From contig WGCB01000606.1 of the NCBI GenBank assembly GCA_015494005.1, positions 1 through 5,676 of the forward strand: a DNA stretch of 5,676 nt, written 5' to 3'. The notes under the pieces are model-generated. The model saw only the letters and a list, made by a program, of their open reading frames with translations. It was not told the origin of the DNA and made no database searches. The position numbers and the translations under genes were made by a program. The DNA is from Caldilineaceae bacterium (GTDB lineage Bacteria; Chloroflexota; Anaerolineae; Caldilineales; Caldilineaceae). Positions 1 through 5,676 of this stretch are shown one piece after another. Position 1 is the stretch's first letter. Each line of letters begins with the position of its first letter.

Positions 1-2876
1 ACCCGGCCCTCAGCCTGCTCAGCCGCCTCAGCCCCCAGCGCCTGGTGGAGCTGGCCGAGCCCACCTCCATCCTGCGCCACATCCGCCTGGGGAACGACCT
101 CCTCTTCTGGGGCCACGCGGCCAAGTTCGTGCTGGAGATCCTGGCCGGACAGCACTACCTGCCCACCCTCCTCACGGACAACCGAGGACAGTTCCACAGC
201 ATCTGGCAGCCCTACCTGCAGGAGACGAACCTGAGCCAGCAGCTGGAGACCCTGATCCAGGCCATGCCGCCGGTCTGCCGGGGCTACAACCTGGAGCGCC
301 CCCAGGAGGCCGCCCCGCCCAGCCACCTGGTGGAGCACTTCGTCACGGTCATGGTCAACGCGGCCATCCGCCAGTGGCGCGGCGCCATGGCGCCCACGCC
401 CCCAGTGGGCCCGGAGAGCTCCCCAGCCCGGCACTGGATCCATCACCTCCTGGCGCCCCAGAGCCGCCTGCATCTGCCGCCTCAGCCGGCCCATCGCCTC
501 TACAAGGAATGGCTCTCCTGGACCGAACAGCTCCATGCCACCGGCGGGGAGACCAACATCCGCCTTTGCTTCCAGCTGGAGGAACCGGCGCCCACGGACC
601 AGGAGCAGAGCTGGATCCTGCGCTATTTCCTCCAGGCCCGGGACGACCCCACGATCCTGGTGCCGGCCGACCAGGTCTGGCAGGAGCATCGGAACAACCT
701 GCGCATCGGCAAGCGGCGCTTCGAGCAGCCCCAGGAACGCCTGCTGGCCGGTCTGGGCATGGCCGGACGCCTCTTCCCGCCCATCCAGCGCAGCCTGCGC
801 AGCCCCCGGCCCGAGATGGCCCTGCTCACCACCCAGGAGGCCTACCACTTCCTGCGGGAGATCGGCCCCCTGCTGGAGAGCAGCGGCTTCGGGGTGATCC
901 TGCCCCTGTGGTGGCGCACCCGCACCCACACCCGCCTGGGCCTGCGCCTGCGCTTCACCAGCCCCCAGGAGGCGTCCGCTGACGGGCGGCCCTCCCCAGG
1001 CTTGAGCCAGCCCATCCGCTTCCGTTGGGAGCTGACCCTGGGCGGCGAGCCCCTGGGGCCGGACGAGTTCGAGAAGCTGGCCGCCCGGCGCTCGCCCCTG
1101 GTCCAGGTGCGGGGGCGCTGGGTGGAGCTGGACCCGGAGCAGATGGCCGTGGCCCGGGATTTCCTGGCCAGCGGCCGGGCGGAAGGGCAGATGACCCTGC
1201 TCCAGGCCGTGCGCATCGCCCAGCGGCACCTGGCCAACCAGCCGGAGCAGAGCTGGTCCGGGGAGGAGAGCAGCGGCCTGGTCCAGGCCAGCGCCCAGGA
1301 TCTGCCCCTGGACCTCCTGCCCCTGGACGCGGTGGAGGTGGAGGGCTGGCTTCAGGAGGCTCTGGAGCGCCTGCGCAGCCAGGAGGCCATGGCCGAGCTG
1401 CCCGAGCCGGACGGCTTCGTGGGCGCGCTGCGTCCCTACCAGCGCCGGGGCGTGGGCTGGCTCTGGTACCTGCGCCAGCTGGGCCTGGGCGCGTGCCTGG
1501 CCGACGACATGGGCCTGGGCAAGACCATCCAGGCCATCGCCCTGCTCCTCCACGTGCGGGAGGAGGCCCGGAAGGCGGATCCGGCCCAGACCGTGGCGCC
1601 GGCCCTGCTCATCTGCCCCACCAGCCTGGTGGCCAACTGGCGGCGGGAGATCCAGCGCTTCGCCCCGGGGCTGCGGGCCCTGATCCACCACGGCAGCAAC
1701 CGACTGGAGGGCCAGGCGTTCCAGGCCGCGCTGGCCGAGCACGACCTGGTCATCACCAGCTACGGCACGGCCCGGCGGGACATCCAGCTCCTGGGCTCCA
1801 TCCAGTGGAGCGACCTGATCCTGGACGAGGCCCAGAACATCAAGAACCCCAGCGCCAAGCAGACCCAGGCGGTGCGCCAGCTCCAGGCCCAGAACCGGGT
1901 GGCCCTGACCGGCACGCCGGTGGAGAACCGGCTCCTGGAGCTGTGGAGCATCATGGAGTTCCTCAACCCGGGCTACCTGGAGAGCCGGGAGCGCTTCCGC
2001 CAGAAGTACGTGCTGCCCATCGAGCGCTACAACGACGCCCAGGTCTCCCAGGAGCTGCGGGAGATGGTCCAACCCTTCCTCCTGCGCCGACTGAAGACCG
2101 ACCCCACCATCATCTCCGACCTGCCGGAGAAGAACGAGATGGTGGTCTACTGCCCCCTGAGCGAGGAGCAGGCCCAGCTCTACCAGCAGGTGGTCCAGGA
2201 GACCATGGACCGGGTGGAGAAGAGCCAGGGGATCCAGCGCCGGGGCGTGGTCCTGAGCCTGCTCATGAAGCTGAAACAGGTCTGCAACCACCCGGCCCAC
2301 TACCTGAAGGAAGAGGGTCCCCTGGACGGGCGCAGCGGCAAGCTCACCCGCCTGACCGAGATGCTGGAGGAGGCTCTGAGCGTGGGGGACCGGGCCCTGG
2401 TCTTCACCCAGTTCGTGGAGATGGGCCACCTGCTCAAGCGCCACCTGGAGGCGACCCTGGGCTGCGATGTGCTCTTCCTGAACGGGGGCAGCTCCCCGGC
2501 CCAGCGGGAGCAGATGGTCAGCGCCTTCCAGGAGGACGACAACGGGCCCAGCGTCTTCATCCTGAGCCTGCGAGCCGGGGGCGTGGGGCTGAACCTGACC
2601 CGGGCCAACCAGGTGTTCCACTTCGACCGTTGGTGGAACCCCGCGGTGGAGGACCAGGCCACGGACCGGGCCTTCCGCATCGGCCAGACCCGGCGGGTGC
2701 AGGTCTACAAGTTCGTGGTGGCCGGCACCCTGGAGGAGCGGATCCACGAGCTCATCGAGAGCAAGCAGGCCCTGGCCCAGAACATCGTGGGCAGCGGCGA
2801 GGACTGGCTGGCGGAGATCAACGCGGAGGAGCTGCGGCGCCTCCTGGAGCTGCGCATGGACGGGCTGAACGGCTGA
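1..2876 (+). CDS. SNF2/Swi2-family DNA-dependent ATPase (helicase-like), 5' end outside window
   Basis: Superfamily 2 ATPase of the SNF2 group, expected to translocate on double-stranded DNA and remodel protein-DNA complexes in the cytoplasm; its actual target is unknown. Counting from the GTG at position 45 as residue 1, I see: an N-terminal region to about 255; an SNF2-associated domain (PF12419-like) about 258-440; a Q-like LRPYQRRG at 462-469; Walker A DMGLGKT 488-494; motif Ia CPTSLVANW 524-532; Walker B DEAQ 594-597; motif III LTGTP 621-625; the family signature KLKQVCNHP 742-750; motif IV LVFTQF 785-790; motif [14 protein letters not shown] 840-852; motif [14 protein letters not shown] 870-881 with arginine fingers. 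All catalytic residues look intact. The frame stays open from position 3 to the window edge, so GTG 45 is probably internal and N-terminal residues are missing; relatives are usually about 1000 residues or more. The C-terminus looks complete. A SWIM protein follows 111 bases downstream. Confidence 0.95.
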   Translation, partial: PALSLLSRLSPQRLVELAEPTSILRHIRLGNDLLFWGHAAKFVLEILAGQHYLPTLLTDNRGQFHSIWQPYLQETNLSQQLETLIQAMPPVCRGYNLERPQEAAPPSHLVEHFVTVMVNAAIRQWRGAMAPTPPVGPESSPARHWIHHLLAPQSRLHLPPQPAHRLYKEWLSWTEQLHATGGETNIRLCFQLEEPAPTDQEQSWILRYFLQARDDPTILVPADQVWQEHRNNLRIGKRRFEQPQERLLAGLGMAGRLFPPIQRSLRSPRPEMALLTTQEAYHFLREIGPLLESSGFGVILPLWWRTRTHTRLGLRLRFTSPQEASADGRPSPGLSQPIRFRWELTLGGEPLGPDEFEKLAARRSPLVQVRGRWVELDPEQMAVARDFLASGRAEGQMTLLQAVRIAQRHLANQPEQSWSGEESSGLVQASAQDLPLDLLPLDAVEVEGWLQEALERLRSQEAMAELPEPDGFVGALRPYQRRGVGWLWYLRQLGLGACLADDMGLGKTIQAIALLLHVREEARKADPAQTVAPALLICPTSLVANWRREIQRFAPGLRALIHHGSNRLEGQAFQAALAEHDLVITSYGTARRDIQLLGSIQWSDLILDEAQNIKNPSAKQTQAVRQLQAQNRVALTGTPVENRLLELWSIMEFLNPGYLESRERFRQKYVLPIERYNDAQVSQELREMVQPFLLRRLKTDPTIISDLPEKNEMVVYCPLSEEQAQLYQQVVQETMDRVEKSQGIQRRGVVLSLLMKLKQVCNHPAHYLKEEGPLDGRSGKLTRLTEMLEEALSVGDRALVFTQFVEMGHLLKRHLEATLGCDVLFLNGGSSPAQREQMVSAFQEDDNGPSVFILSLRAGGVGLNLTRANQVFHFDRWWNPAVEDQATDRAFRIGQTRRVQVYKFVVAGTLEERIHELIESKQALAQNIVGSGEDWLAEINAEELRRLLELRMDGLNG

Positions 2877-2964
2877 GGGCCGGCCCGAACCCCCAGGCGA
2901 CAGGTCCCAGGGGAACCCCGAGGGCCCAAAAATCGTTAGGGGTTAGCGCAGACGTTTCCAGGCT

Positions 2965-2992
2965 TTTCCACATCGAGAATCGATGCTATGAT
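2965..2992 (+). promoter_or_regulatory. Possible sigma70-type promoter overlapping the SWIM start codon
   Basis: TTTCCA (2965-2970, 4 of 6 to TTGACA) is followed after 16 bases by TATGAT (2987-2992, 5 of 6 to TATAAT). The 6-3-6 palindrome fills the spacer. The -10 match overlaps the ATG at 2988, so a transcript from it would start near 2999 and lose that codon; no ATG, GTG or TTG follows in frame until about 3100. Either the match is chance, or the promoter makes a message lacking the first codons. A weaker hexamer, GAGAAT at 2975-2980, is placed to give a leaderless transcript starting at the ATG. Confidence 0.2.
2971..2985. promoter_or_regulatory. Perfect 6-3-6 inverted repeat just before the SWIM gene start
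   Basis: CATCGA-GAA-TCGATG is a perfect inverted repeat with a three-base spacer, ending two bases before the ATG at 2988. It could be an operator for a dimeric regulator, or a small mRNA hairpin that limits ribosome access. It sits where a Shine-Dalgarno sequence would be expected, and none is present. The symmetry is seen directly; the role is inference, and a 6-bp palindrome can arise by chance. Confidence 0.4.
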
Positions 2993-4019
2993 AGACAAAC
3001 CGAACACCCAAAATTCTTCTTCCACCTGGTCGGAACGTTGGTTCCGTCTCCTGGCCGAACAGGGCCTGGAGAGCCACCTGCTCCGCCGGGGCCGCTCCTA
3101 CGTGCGCCGGGGACGAGTCCGGGCTGTGGAGATCCAGGTGGGGCGGGTCAGCGCCCAGGTGGAAGAGACGGGCCGGGAGCCCTGCCAGGTCTCTGTCTGG
3201 GTGGAGCGCCTGTCGGACCCGGAGTGGAACCAGGTGTTGGACGTGATGGGCAGCCAGGCCCTCTTCGCGGCCCAGCTCCTGACCGGGGACATGCCCGCCC
3301 AGGTGGAGGAGCTCTTCACCCTGGCCGGGGCCTCCCTGTTGCCCTCCGCCCAGGAGATGGAGCATCGCTGCAGCTGCTGCCAGACATCGAAGGAACAGCC
3401 CTGCCAGCACGTGGCCGCGGTCCACCATCTGCTGGGACGCATGCTGGACGACGATCCCTGGCTGCTCCTGCGCCTGCGGGGCCGGGATCGGCAGCAGATC
3501 CTCCAGGCCCTGCGCCAGCGCCGCAGCAACGGCAGCGAGTCTCCAGGCGCCCTGCCCCTGCCCCCGGAAGAGGGCAGCCCCTTCCTCTTTGGCCAGCGGA
3601 CGCCTGCCAGCCAGGAGGGAGGCAGCCCAGCCTTGACCAGCCAGCTGGACCGGTACTGGGGCCGGGCCAAGGAGCTGTCCAACCTGCACCATCACATCGC
3701 TCCCCCGAGCATCCGCCTGGCCCTGCTGCGCCGTCTGGGACATCCCCCCTTCCTGACGGAGAGCTTCGAGACCTACGAGGCCCTGGTGGAGATCTACGAG
3801 CAGGTGACCCGCCAGGCCCTGGACATGGCCTACGCCACGGAGCCGGAGGAGAACGGCTCCGGAGCGCGAGACGAGTCCCACGGCCAGGCGATCGATTCCC
3901 CCGAGACCCGCTGGCGAGCGACCGATTCCCCCGAGCGCTCCTGGCGCCCAGGCAACGGTTCCCGAGGCAAGGGGAACCCCATCCAACCCAAACCCACCCA
4001 AAGGAAGGGCATGGAATGA
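2988..4019 (+). CDS. SWIM zinc-finger domain protein
   Basis: A 343-residue protein with the SWIM signature CxC-x8-CxH: C128, C130, C139 and H141, followed by the usual hydrophobic helix VAAVHHLLG. SWIM domains bind zinc and are predicted to mediate DNA binding or protein contacts; several bacterial SNF2 ATPases carry one. As the ATPase lies immediately upstream, the likely role is DNA-binding or targeting partner of that enzyme. Residues 14-60 (WSERW to GRVRAVEIQVGRVSA) resemble the N-terminal part typical of stand-alone SWIM proteins, which supports the ATG at 2988 although no Shine-Dalgarno sequence precedes it. Residues 178-220 look like a polar linker, and 221-282 are probably helical. 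The tail from about 285 is disordered in character and contains three 10-residue repeats. There is no signal peptide or membrane segment. The stop overlaps the next start as ATGA. Confidence 0.88.
   Translation: MIDKPNTQNSSSTWSERWFRLLAEQGLESHLLRRGRSYVRRGRVRAVEIQVGRVSAQVEETGREPCQVSVWVERLSDPEWNQVLDVMGSQALFAAQLLTGDMPAQVEELFTLAGASLLPSAQEMEHRCSCCQTSKEQPCQHVAAVHHLLGRMLDDDPWLLLRLRGRDRQQILQALRQRRSNGSESPGALPLPPEEGSPFLFGQRTPASQEGGSPALTSQLDRYWGRAKELSNLHHHIAPPSIRLALLRRLGHPPFLTESFETYEALVEIYEQVTRQALDMAYATEPEENGSGARDESHGQAIDSPETRWRATDSPERSWRPGNGSRGKGNPIQPKPTQRKGME
3873..3962 (+). repeat. Three degenerate 30-bp tandem repeats in the SWIM gene tail
   Basis: Units are 3873-3902, 3903-3932 and 3933-3962. Each starts with GAG; the first two end in GATTCCCCC and the third in GGTTCC. 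They encode ESHGQAIDSP, ETRWRATDSP and ERSWRPGNGS, so the period is exactly ten codons and the reading frame is kept. A further fragment may follow at 3964 onward (GAGGCAAGG). The first two units are the most alike; the third is clearly diverged. This looks like in-frame expansion of an unstructured C-terminal tail. Confidence 0.7.
3977..3999 (-). other. Canonical G-quadruplex motif on the template strand, upstream of the LysM-M23 start
   Basis: Read on the minus strand, four runs of at least three G are separated by loops of 1, 3 and 6 bases (C-runs on the + strand at 3977-3980, 3987-3989, 3993-3995, 3997-3999). This meets the usual G3+N1-7 pattern and ends 16 bases before the ATG at 4016. 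The pattern is directly visible. Folding in the cell, and any effect on transcription, are inference. In GC-rich DNA such motifs occur by chance. Confidence 0.4.
4001..4009 (+). promoter_or_regulatory. Ribosome binding site of the LysM-M23 gene
   Basis: AAGGAAGGG is a good anti-16S match, with six bases before the ATG at 4016. It fixes the start of the overlapping gene and lies inside the last codons of the SWIM gene, which suggests translational coupling. Confidence 0.8.
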
Positions 4020-5032
4020 CCGCGGAAACGCATCGTTCGCCGTGCCATTTCCCCCGACCCAAACACCTCCCCCAACCCACCCAACCGAGAACGCTCTTTC
4101 TGAGCCTGGCTCTGGCCCTGACCGCCCTGCTGGCTGGCTTCCAGCTGGCCCTGGCCGACCCCGGGGACGCGGGCGATCTGCCCGGGCCGCCCCCGGCCTT
4201 CCAGGAGCTGGGCCAGGAGCCCATGCGCAGCCCTGGCCAGGGCCTCATCGTCCTGGACCGGCAGGCCCGGCCCCACCTGGGCCAGGAACTGTGGCAGGAC
4301 GTGGCCCAGGCCGGACGCATCCAGGAGTACGTGGTCCAGCCCGGGGACACGGTCTGGAGCATCGCCGCCCAGCATGACCTGACCCTGGACAGCCTGCGCT
4401 GGGCCAACCCAGAGCTGCGCCGCAACCCGGACAAGCTGGCCCAGGGACAGATCCTGCGCATCCCGCCGGTGAACGGCGCCCTCCACGACGTCCAGCCCGG
4501 GGACACGGTGGAGAGCATCGCCGCGGCCTGGAATGTGCCGCCGGAGACCATCCGGGCGTACCGGGCCAACCGCCTGGCCGGGGATCGCCAGCCCGCGCCC
4601 GGCGACGTGGTCATCGTCCCCTACGGCGCTAAAGAGGTGGATCTGCCAGCCCCCACGCCGGTGGCCGGGTACAGCTTCGCCTGGCCCATCAACGGCTGGC
4701 TCTCCCAGGGCTATCACAGCCGCCACCACGCCCTGGACATCGCCGGGCCCTACGGAGCTAAGGTCTACGCCAGCCGAGCCGGTCGGGTCATCCACACAGG
4801 CTGGGACCCCTCGGGCTACGGCTATCTGGTCAAGATCCAGCACGAGGGGGGCTACGTCAGCTACTACGGCCACCTGAAGGGGCACTGGGTGCAGAAGGGC
4901 CAGTGGGTGGCCCAGGGGGATCTCATCGGCGAGGTGGGCTCCACGGGCAACAGCACCGGCCCCCACGTCCACTTCGAGATCCGCCGCAACGGCGCCTGGG
5001 TGAATCCCCTGAACTACCTGCCGCCCCGCTGA
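4016..5032 (+). CDS. Secreted LysM-M23 family peptidoglycan endopeptidase
   Basis: A 338-residue exported cell-wall hydrolase. The N-terminus has a long basic, proline-rich stretch (1-25), then a hydrophobic core (about 26-44) and a signal peptidase I site after ALA (residue 47). No lipobox is present, so it is probably released or held only by wall binding. LysM domain 1 spans about 104-150 and LysM 2 about 155-203; LysM binds N-acetylglucosamine-containing glycans. The M23 (LytM-like) domain spans about 218-334. It keeps HxxxD (H237, D241), YYGH (H286) and HVH (H317, H319). By analogy with LytM, H237, D241 and H319 bind zinc, while H286 and H317 take part in catalysis. Expected action is cleavage of peptide cross-links in peptidoglycan. 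With all residues present it is likely an active enzyme rather than a degenerate EnvC/NlpD-type activator. The start overlaps the SWIM stop, and a terminator follows 28 bases after the stop. Confidence 0.94.
   Translation: MTAETHRSPCHFPRPKHLPQPTQPRTLFLSLALALTALLAGFQLALADPGDAGDLPGPPPAFQELGQEPMRSPGQGLIVLDRQARPHLGQELWQDVAQAGRIQEYVVQPGDTVWSIAAQHDLTLDSLRWANPELRRNPDKLAQGQILRIPPVNGALHDVQPGDTVESIAAAWNVPPETIRAYRANRLAGDRQPAPGDVVIVPYGAKEVDLPAPTPVAGYSFAWPINGWLSQGYHSRHHALDIAGPYGAKVYASRAGRVIHTGWDPSGYGYLVKIQHEGGYVSYYGHLKGHWVQKGQWVAQGDLIGEVGSTGNSTGPHVHFEIRRNGAWVNPLNYLPPR
4051..4082 (-). other. Second G-rich cluster on the template strand, inside the signal peptide codons
   Basis: The minus strand carries five G-runs of three or more (C-runs at 4051-4055, 4058-4060, 4069-4073, 4076-4078 and 4080-4082). 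One loop is eight bases, slightly over the usual seven-base limit, so this is a relaxed G-quadruplex candidate. The + strand message here is nearly G-free and should be unstructured. It encodes the proline-rich stretch before the hydrophobic core. Confidence 0.3.
4334..4524 (+). repeat. Near-identical 35-bp direct repeats in the two LysM domains
   Basis: Positions 4334-4368 and 4490-4524 match at 32 of 35 bases, with the first 20 bases (GTCCAGCCCGGGGACACGGT) identical. The offset is 156 bases, exactly 52 codons, and both copies encode VQPGDTV..SIAA of LysM. The rest of the two domains is much less alike. This fits either a domain duplication with strong constraint on the ligand-binding loop or local gene conversion. 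Confidence 0.75.
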
Positions 5033-5060
5033 TCCTGCCCAGCCCCAGACGCGCCAGCCC

Positions 5061-5093
5061 ATCCCCGACACGGTCGCCGTGCCGGGGATTTTT
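5061..5093 (+). terminator. Intrinsic (rho-independent) terminator after the LysM-M23 gene
   Basis: The left arm at 5061-5073 pairs with the right arm at 5077-5089: seven pairs (ATCCCCG/CGGGGAT), one A-C mismatch, five pairs (CACGG/CCGTG) and a TCG loop. Five T follow at 5089-5093. This is a textbook structure and should end the transcript that includes the SWIM and LysM-M23 genes, isolating the MFS gene downstream. Confidence 0.88.
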
Positions 5094-5124
5094 CTGCCCA
5101 GGGATGCCGAGGATCGCCCTTCCG

Positions 5125-5153
5125 TTGCCCGTTCTCCGCCCCTGTGGCAAGAT
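5125..5153 (+). promoter_or_regulatory. Possible promoter for the MFS gene
   Basis: TTGCCC (5125-5130, 4 of 6 to consensus) is followed after 17 bases by CAAGAT (5148-5153, 3 of 6), which is preceded by an extended -10 TG at 5145-5146. The terminator just upstream makes a promoter in this gap likely. The match itself is weak, and the hexamers are only a best guess within 5094-5207; I see nothing else of note in that stretch. Confidence 0.25.
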
Positions 5154-5207
5154 TGGCAGAGGAACGAGACGGAGACGCGGGAAGGGCCTGGACGGGCATG
5201 CATCTGC

Positions 5208-5215
5208 AGAGGAGG
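5208..5215 (+). promoter_or_regulatory. Strong ribosome binding site of the MFS gene
   Basis: AGAGGAGG is a near-perfect Shine-Dalgarno sequence with six bases to the ATG at 5222. It decides the start of the transporter gene. Confidence 0.88.
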
Positions 5216-5221
5216 CGCCCA

Positions 5222-5676
5222 ATGGACAGCGCAGGTCGGTGGAATCTCTCCCGGCGCACGGCCATGCAGTTCGTGGTGCTGTTGGGCCTGGTGAGCCTGT
5301 TCGGCGACATCACCTACGAAGGGGCCCGGAGCATCACCGGACCGTACCTGGCCACCCTGGGGGCCAGCGGCGCGGTGGTGGGGATCACCGCCGGGCTGGG
5401 GGAGCTGGTGGGCTACGGAGTGCGCCTGCTCTCCGGCTACATCAGCGATCGCACCCGCCGCTACTGGGCCCTGACCATCCTGGGCTACGGGGTGAATCTC
5501 CTGGCTGTGCCGGCCCTGGCCTTGGCCGGCCGCTGGGAGGTGGCGGCGGGGCTCATCATCGCGGAGCGGCTGGGGTGCGGATGGCCTTCCCCAGCCCGGG
5601 ACGCCATGCTCTCCCACGCCACCAAGGAGATGGGCCGGGGCTGGGGCTTCGGGCTGCACGAGGCCATGGACCAGAT
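5222..5676 (+). CDS. Major facilitator superfamily transporter, N-terminal part (3' end outside window)
   Basis: The first 151 residues of an inner-membrane secondary transporter. Visible elements: a short basic cytoplasmic start (RWNLSRRT, 6-13); TM1 about 14-30 ending FGDITYEGARSI; TM2 about 45-71; the loop 2-3 motif A version GYISDRTRR at 72-80; TM3 about 82-102; TM4 about 104-116; then PARDAMLSHATKEMGRGWGF at 124-143, the conserved stretch before TM5 in a family of uncharacterised MFS proteins. A full protein would be about 400 residues. The substrate cannot be told from this part. Residues 119-122 read CGWP where relatives usually have a Lys-small-hydrophobic-Arg pattern before [ST]PARD, so either this protein is diverged or the local sequence carries an error. 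The start is supported by the strong ribosome binding site. It lies 128 bases past the terminator and is probably transcribed separately from the upstream genes. Confidence 0.88.
   Translation, partial: MDSAGRWNLSRRTAMQFVVLLGLVSLFGDITYEGARSITGPYLATLGASGAVVGITAGLGELVGYGVRLLSGYISDRTRRYWALTILGYGVNLLAVPALALAGRWEVAAGLIIAERLGCGWPSPARDAMLSHATKEMGRGWGFGLHEAMDQ

Noticed and set aside
45..47. GTG as the start of the SNF2 gene.
   Set aside because: The frame is open upstream to the window edge with a protein-like reading ([14 protein letters not shown]), and there is no ribosome binding site. The gene is most likely truncated by the window.
2877..2932. Hairpin-forming GC palindromes after the SNF2 stop as a terminator.
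   Set aside because: GGGCCGGCCC and the imperfect stem at 2903-2927 are followed by A residues, not a T-run, on the + strand, and the orientation does not fit a minus-strand terminator either.
1025..4015. A frame open from 1025 that joins the LysM-M23 gene into an apparent 1335-residue protein.
   Set aside because: The part before 4016 is Gly/Pro/Ala/Arg-rich low-complexity translation of the SNF2 and SWIM genes in another frame. Few stops occur in such GC-rich DNA. A real start with a ribosome binding site and signal peptide exists at 4016.
2943..4614. Minus-strand open frames of 352, 194 and 432 codons opposite the SWIM gene.
   Set aside because: Their composition mirrors the sense gene and shows no domain; the SWIM motif in the sense frame is decisive.
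5194..5220. Possible hairpin (GGGC/GCCC with TCTGCAGA inside) hiding the MFS ribosome binding site.
   Set aside because: Only four closing pairs over a large loop, and the inner palindrome is short; not convincing as a riboswitch or attenuator.
5079..5294. A 71-codon + strand open frame starting in the terminator.
   Set aside because: Its start lies inside the terminator stem, it has no ribosome binding site, and it overlaps the MFS gene in another frame.
3830..5659. Long minus-strand open frame of 609 codons across the LysM-M23 and MFS genes.
   Set aside because: It crosses two well-supported genes and the terminator, has no recognisable domain, and is a high-GC shadow of codon bias on the opposite strand.

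Overview
The window comes from a high-GC bacterial chromosome (about two thirds G+C by eye, with strong G/C preference at third codon positions). It holds four genes, all on the + strand. Two are complete and two are cut by the window edges. No RNA gene, insertion sequence, CRISPR array or phage gene is visible. The pairing of an SNF2-family ATPase with a SWIM zinc-finger protein, plus a LysM-M23 secreted protein and the wording of the MFS transporter, recalls Chloroflexota such as Caldilineae or Anaerolineae. That is an impression from protein style, not a demonstrated assignment.

Layout: (1) 1-2876 is the 3' part of a large SNF2/Swi2-type DNA-dependent ATPase that carries the bacterial SNF2-associated domain; its N-terminus lies upstream of the window. 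(2) 2877-2987 is a 111-base gap without an intrinsic terminator. It contains a perfect 6-3-6 palindrome ending just before the next start codon. (3) 2988-4019 is a SWIM zinc-finger protein with a low-complexity C-terminal tail built from three 30-bp degenerate tandem repeats. (4) 4016-5032 overlaps gene 3 by the four bases ATGA. It encodes an exported protein with two LysM domains and an intact M23 zinc metallopeptidase domain. (5) 5061-5093 is a convincing intrinsic terminator. (6) 5222 to the window end is the N-terminal part of a major facilitator superfamily transporter with its own strong ribosome binding site.

How the genes fit together: genes 1 and 3 look like two halves of one machine. 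SWIM domains are known as fusions to bacterial SNF2 ATPases, and here the two are separate neighbouring genes. The cell-wall hydrolase is translationally coupled to the SWIM gene, with no obvious functional reason. The terminator closes that unit, so the MFS gene probably has its own promoter. No clearly new multi-gene system is visible. The points most worth checking are the SWIM gene's odd start region, its repeat-built tail, template-strand G-quadruplex motifs flanking the hydrolase start, and a diverged stretch in a usually conserved MFS motif.
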